From Pseudothauera nasutitermitis (GTDB lineage: Bacteria > Pseudomonadota > Gammaproteobacteria > Burkholderiales > Rhodocyclaceae), in the NCBI RefSeq assembly GCF_004801295.1, contig NZ_SSOC01000006.1, forward strand, positions 1 to 64,000: a stretch of 64,000 nt of DNA. The letters run 5' to 3'. The notes beneath the pieces were generated by a model. It made no database searches, was not told the origin of the DNA, and saw only the letters and a list, made by a program, of their open reading frames with translations. This document shows positions 63,732 to 64,000 of the stretch, one piece after another. Numbering within the stretch: position 1 is the stretch's first letter; each line of letters starts with the position of its first letter. The position numbers were made by a program, and so were the translations under genes.

Positions 63732-64000
63732 ATGGATTCGCTTACCTCCACGGATCTGAAAACGATCCTCCACTCCAAGCGGGCCAATCTGTACTACCTG
63801 GAGCATTGCCGGGTACTGGTCAACGGCGGGCGGGTCGAGTACGTCACCGACGAGGGGCGCCAGTCGCTGTACTGGAACATCCCCATCGCCAATACCACGA
63901 CCGTTCTGCTGGGCACGGGCACCTCCATTACCCAGGCGGCCATGCGCGAACTGGCCAAGGCCGGCGTGCTGGTCGGCTTCTGCGGCGGCGGGGGAACGCC
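63732..64000 (+). CDS. cas1: CRISPR-associated endonuclease Cas1, type I-F (partial, 5' end)
   Basis: The first 89 codons are present and the gene runs off the window. LKTILHSKRANLYYLEHCRV, VEYVTDEGRQ, YWNIPIANTTT, LLGTGTSITQAAMRELAKAG and VLVGFCGGGG are the typical N-terminal beta-domain blocks of I-F Cas1, the integrase that adds spacers. In I-F loci cas1 is followed by the cas2-cas3 fusion and csy1-4, so those genes and the array should lie just to the right. The 100 bases upstream contain no repeat array; a possible promoter lies near 63690-63720. Confidence 0.9.
   Translation, partial: MDSLTSTDLKTILHSKRANLYYLEHCRVLVNGGRVEYVTDEGRQSLYWNIPIANTTTVLLGTGTSITQAAMRELAKAGVLVGFCGGGGT

Overview
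The window is high-GC chromosomal DNA from a Gram-negative bacterium. Several gene families common in Betaproteobacteria (a DUF3683/FAD/Fe-S fusion oxidoreductase, DUF1840, aapJQMP, a liv operon, diheme c4-type cytochrome, YqjD-YqjE-YqjK set) and the general gene style suggest a Rhodocyclales-type organism (Azoarcus/Thauera-like). That placement is inference from gene content. No rRNA or tRNA gene was seen.

Layout. 1-1.4 kb: the 5' end of an IS110-family transposase gene (minus strand) abuts two AT-richer unknown ORFs flanked by integron-like core sites, a remnant gene-cassette array. 1.5-7.6 kb: AhpD-like protein, MFS exporter with divergent AraC regulator, LOG phosphoribohydrolase, GNAT, HisC, glutathionyl-hydroquinone-reductase-like GST. 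7.7-15.7 kb: a TonB-centred uptake block with outer-membrane receptor, MFS permease, AraC regulator, tonB-exbB-exbD-exbD and a haem-monooxygenase-like ABM protein. 15.8-19.8 kb: MFS/LysR pair, then a NamZ (DUF1343) and DOMON-like pair. 19.9-24.1 kb: aapJQMP general L-amino acid ABC transporter. 24.6-29.7 kb: PilZ protein and a complete branched-chain amino acid ABC operon (substrate-binding protein, livM, livH, livF, livG order on the plus map, transcribed leftward). 29.8-33.5 kb: a fused glucosylglycerol-phosphate phosphatase/synthase for an osmolyte, and an MFS transporter.

33.7-46.0 kb is the most unusual region: a 2,528-residue CdiA/TpsA-type two-partner-secreted protein (TPS domain, FHA-1 repeats, YP-like region, FHA-2, DUF637-like pretoxin, small variable C-terminal domain) whose stop codon overlaps the start of a small lipoprotein gene, the likely immunity gene. 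It is followed by three more partial modules. Two carry their own copy of the export leader fused directly to the YP-like domain, skipping the TPS and FHA-1 parts, and two further lipoprotein genes are intact. The toxin ends are frameshifted or truncated while the immunity genes stay open. A 0.8-kb direct repeat links modules 1 and 3. No TpsB/CdiB transporter gene lies in the window.

46.2-54.4 kb: PACE efflux protein overlapping murB, diheme cytochrome c, RidA-like protein, the 1,288-residue DUF3683 FAD/Fe-S oxidoreductase with a strong terminator, and tyrS preceded by a short ORF with three closely spaced Tyr codons (possible attenuation leader). 54.4-63.6 kb: Sir2 deacetylase coupled to a molybdopterin oxidoreductase, a coiled-coil periplasmic protein, pyrE, exonuclease III, YqjD/YqjE/YqjK-like membrane set, uraA-upp uracil salvage, a hypoxanthine-guanine phosphoribosyltransferase and a DUF1840 protein. 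The window ends inside a type I-F cas1 gene, so a CRISPR-Cas I-F locus very probably begins at the right edge.
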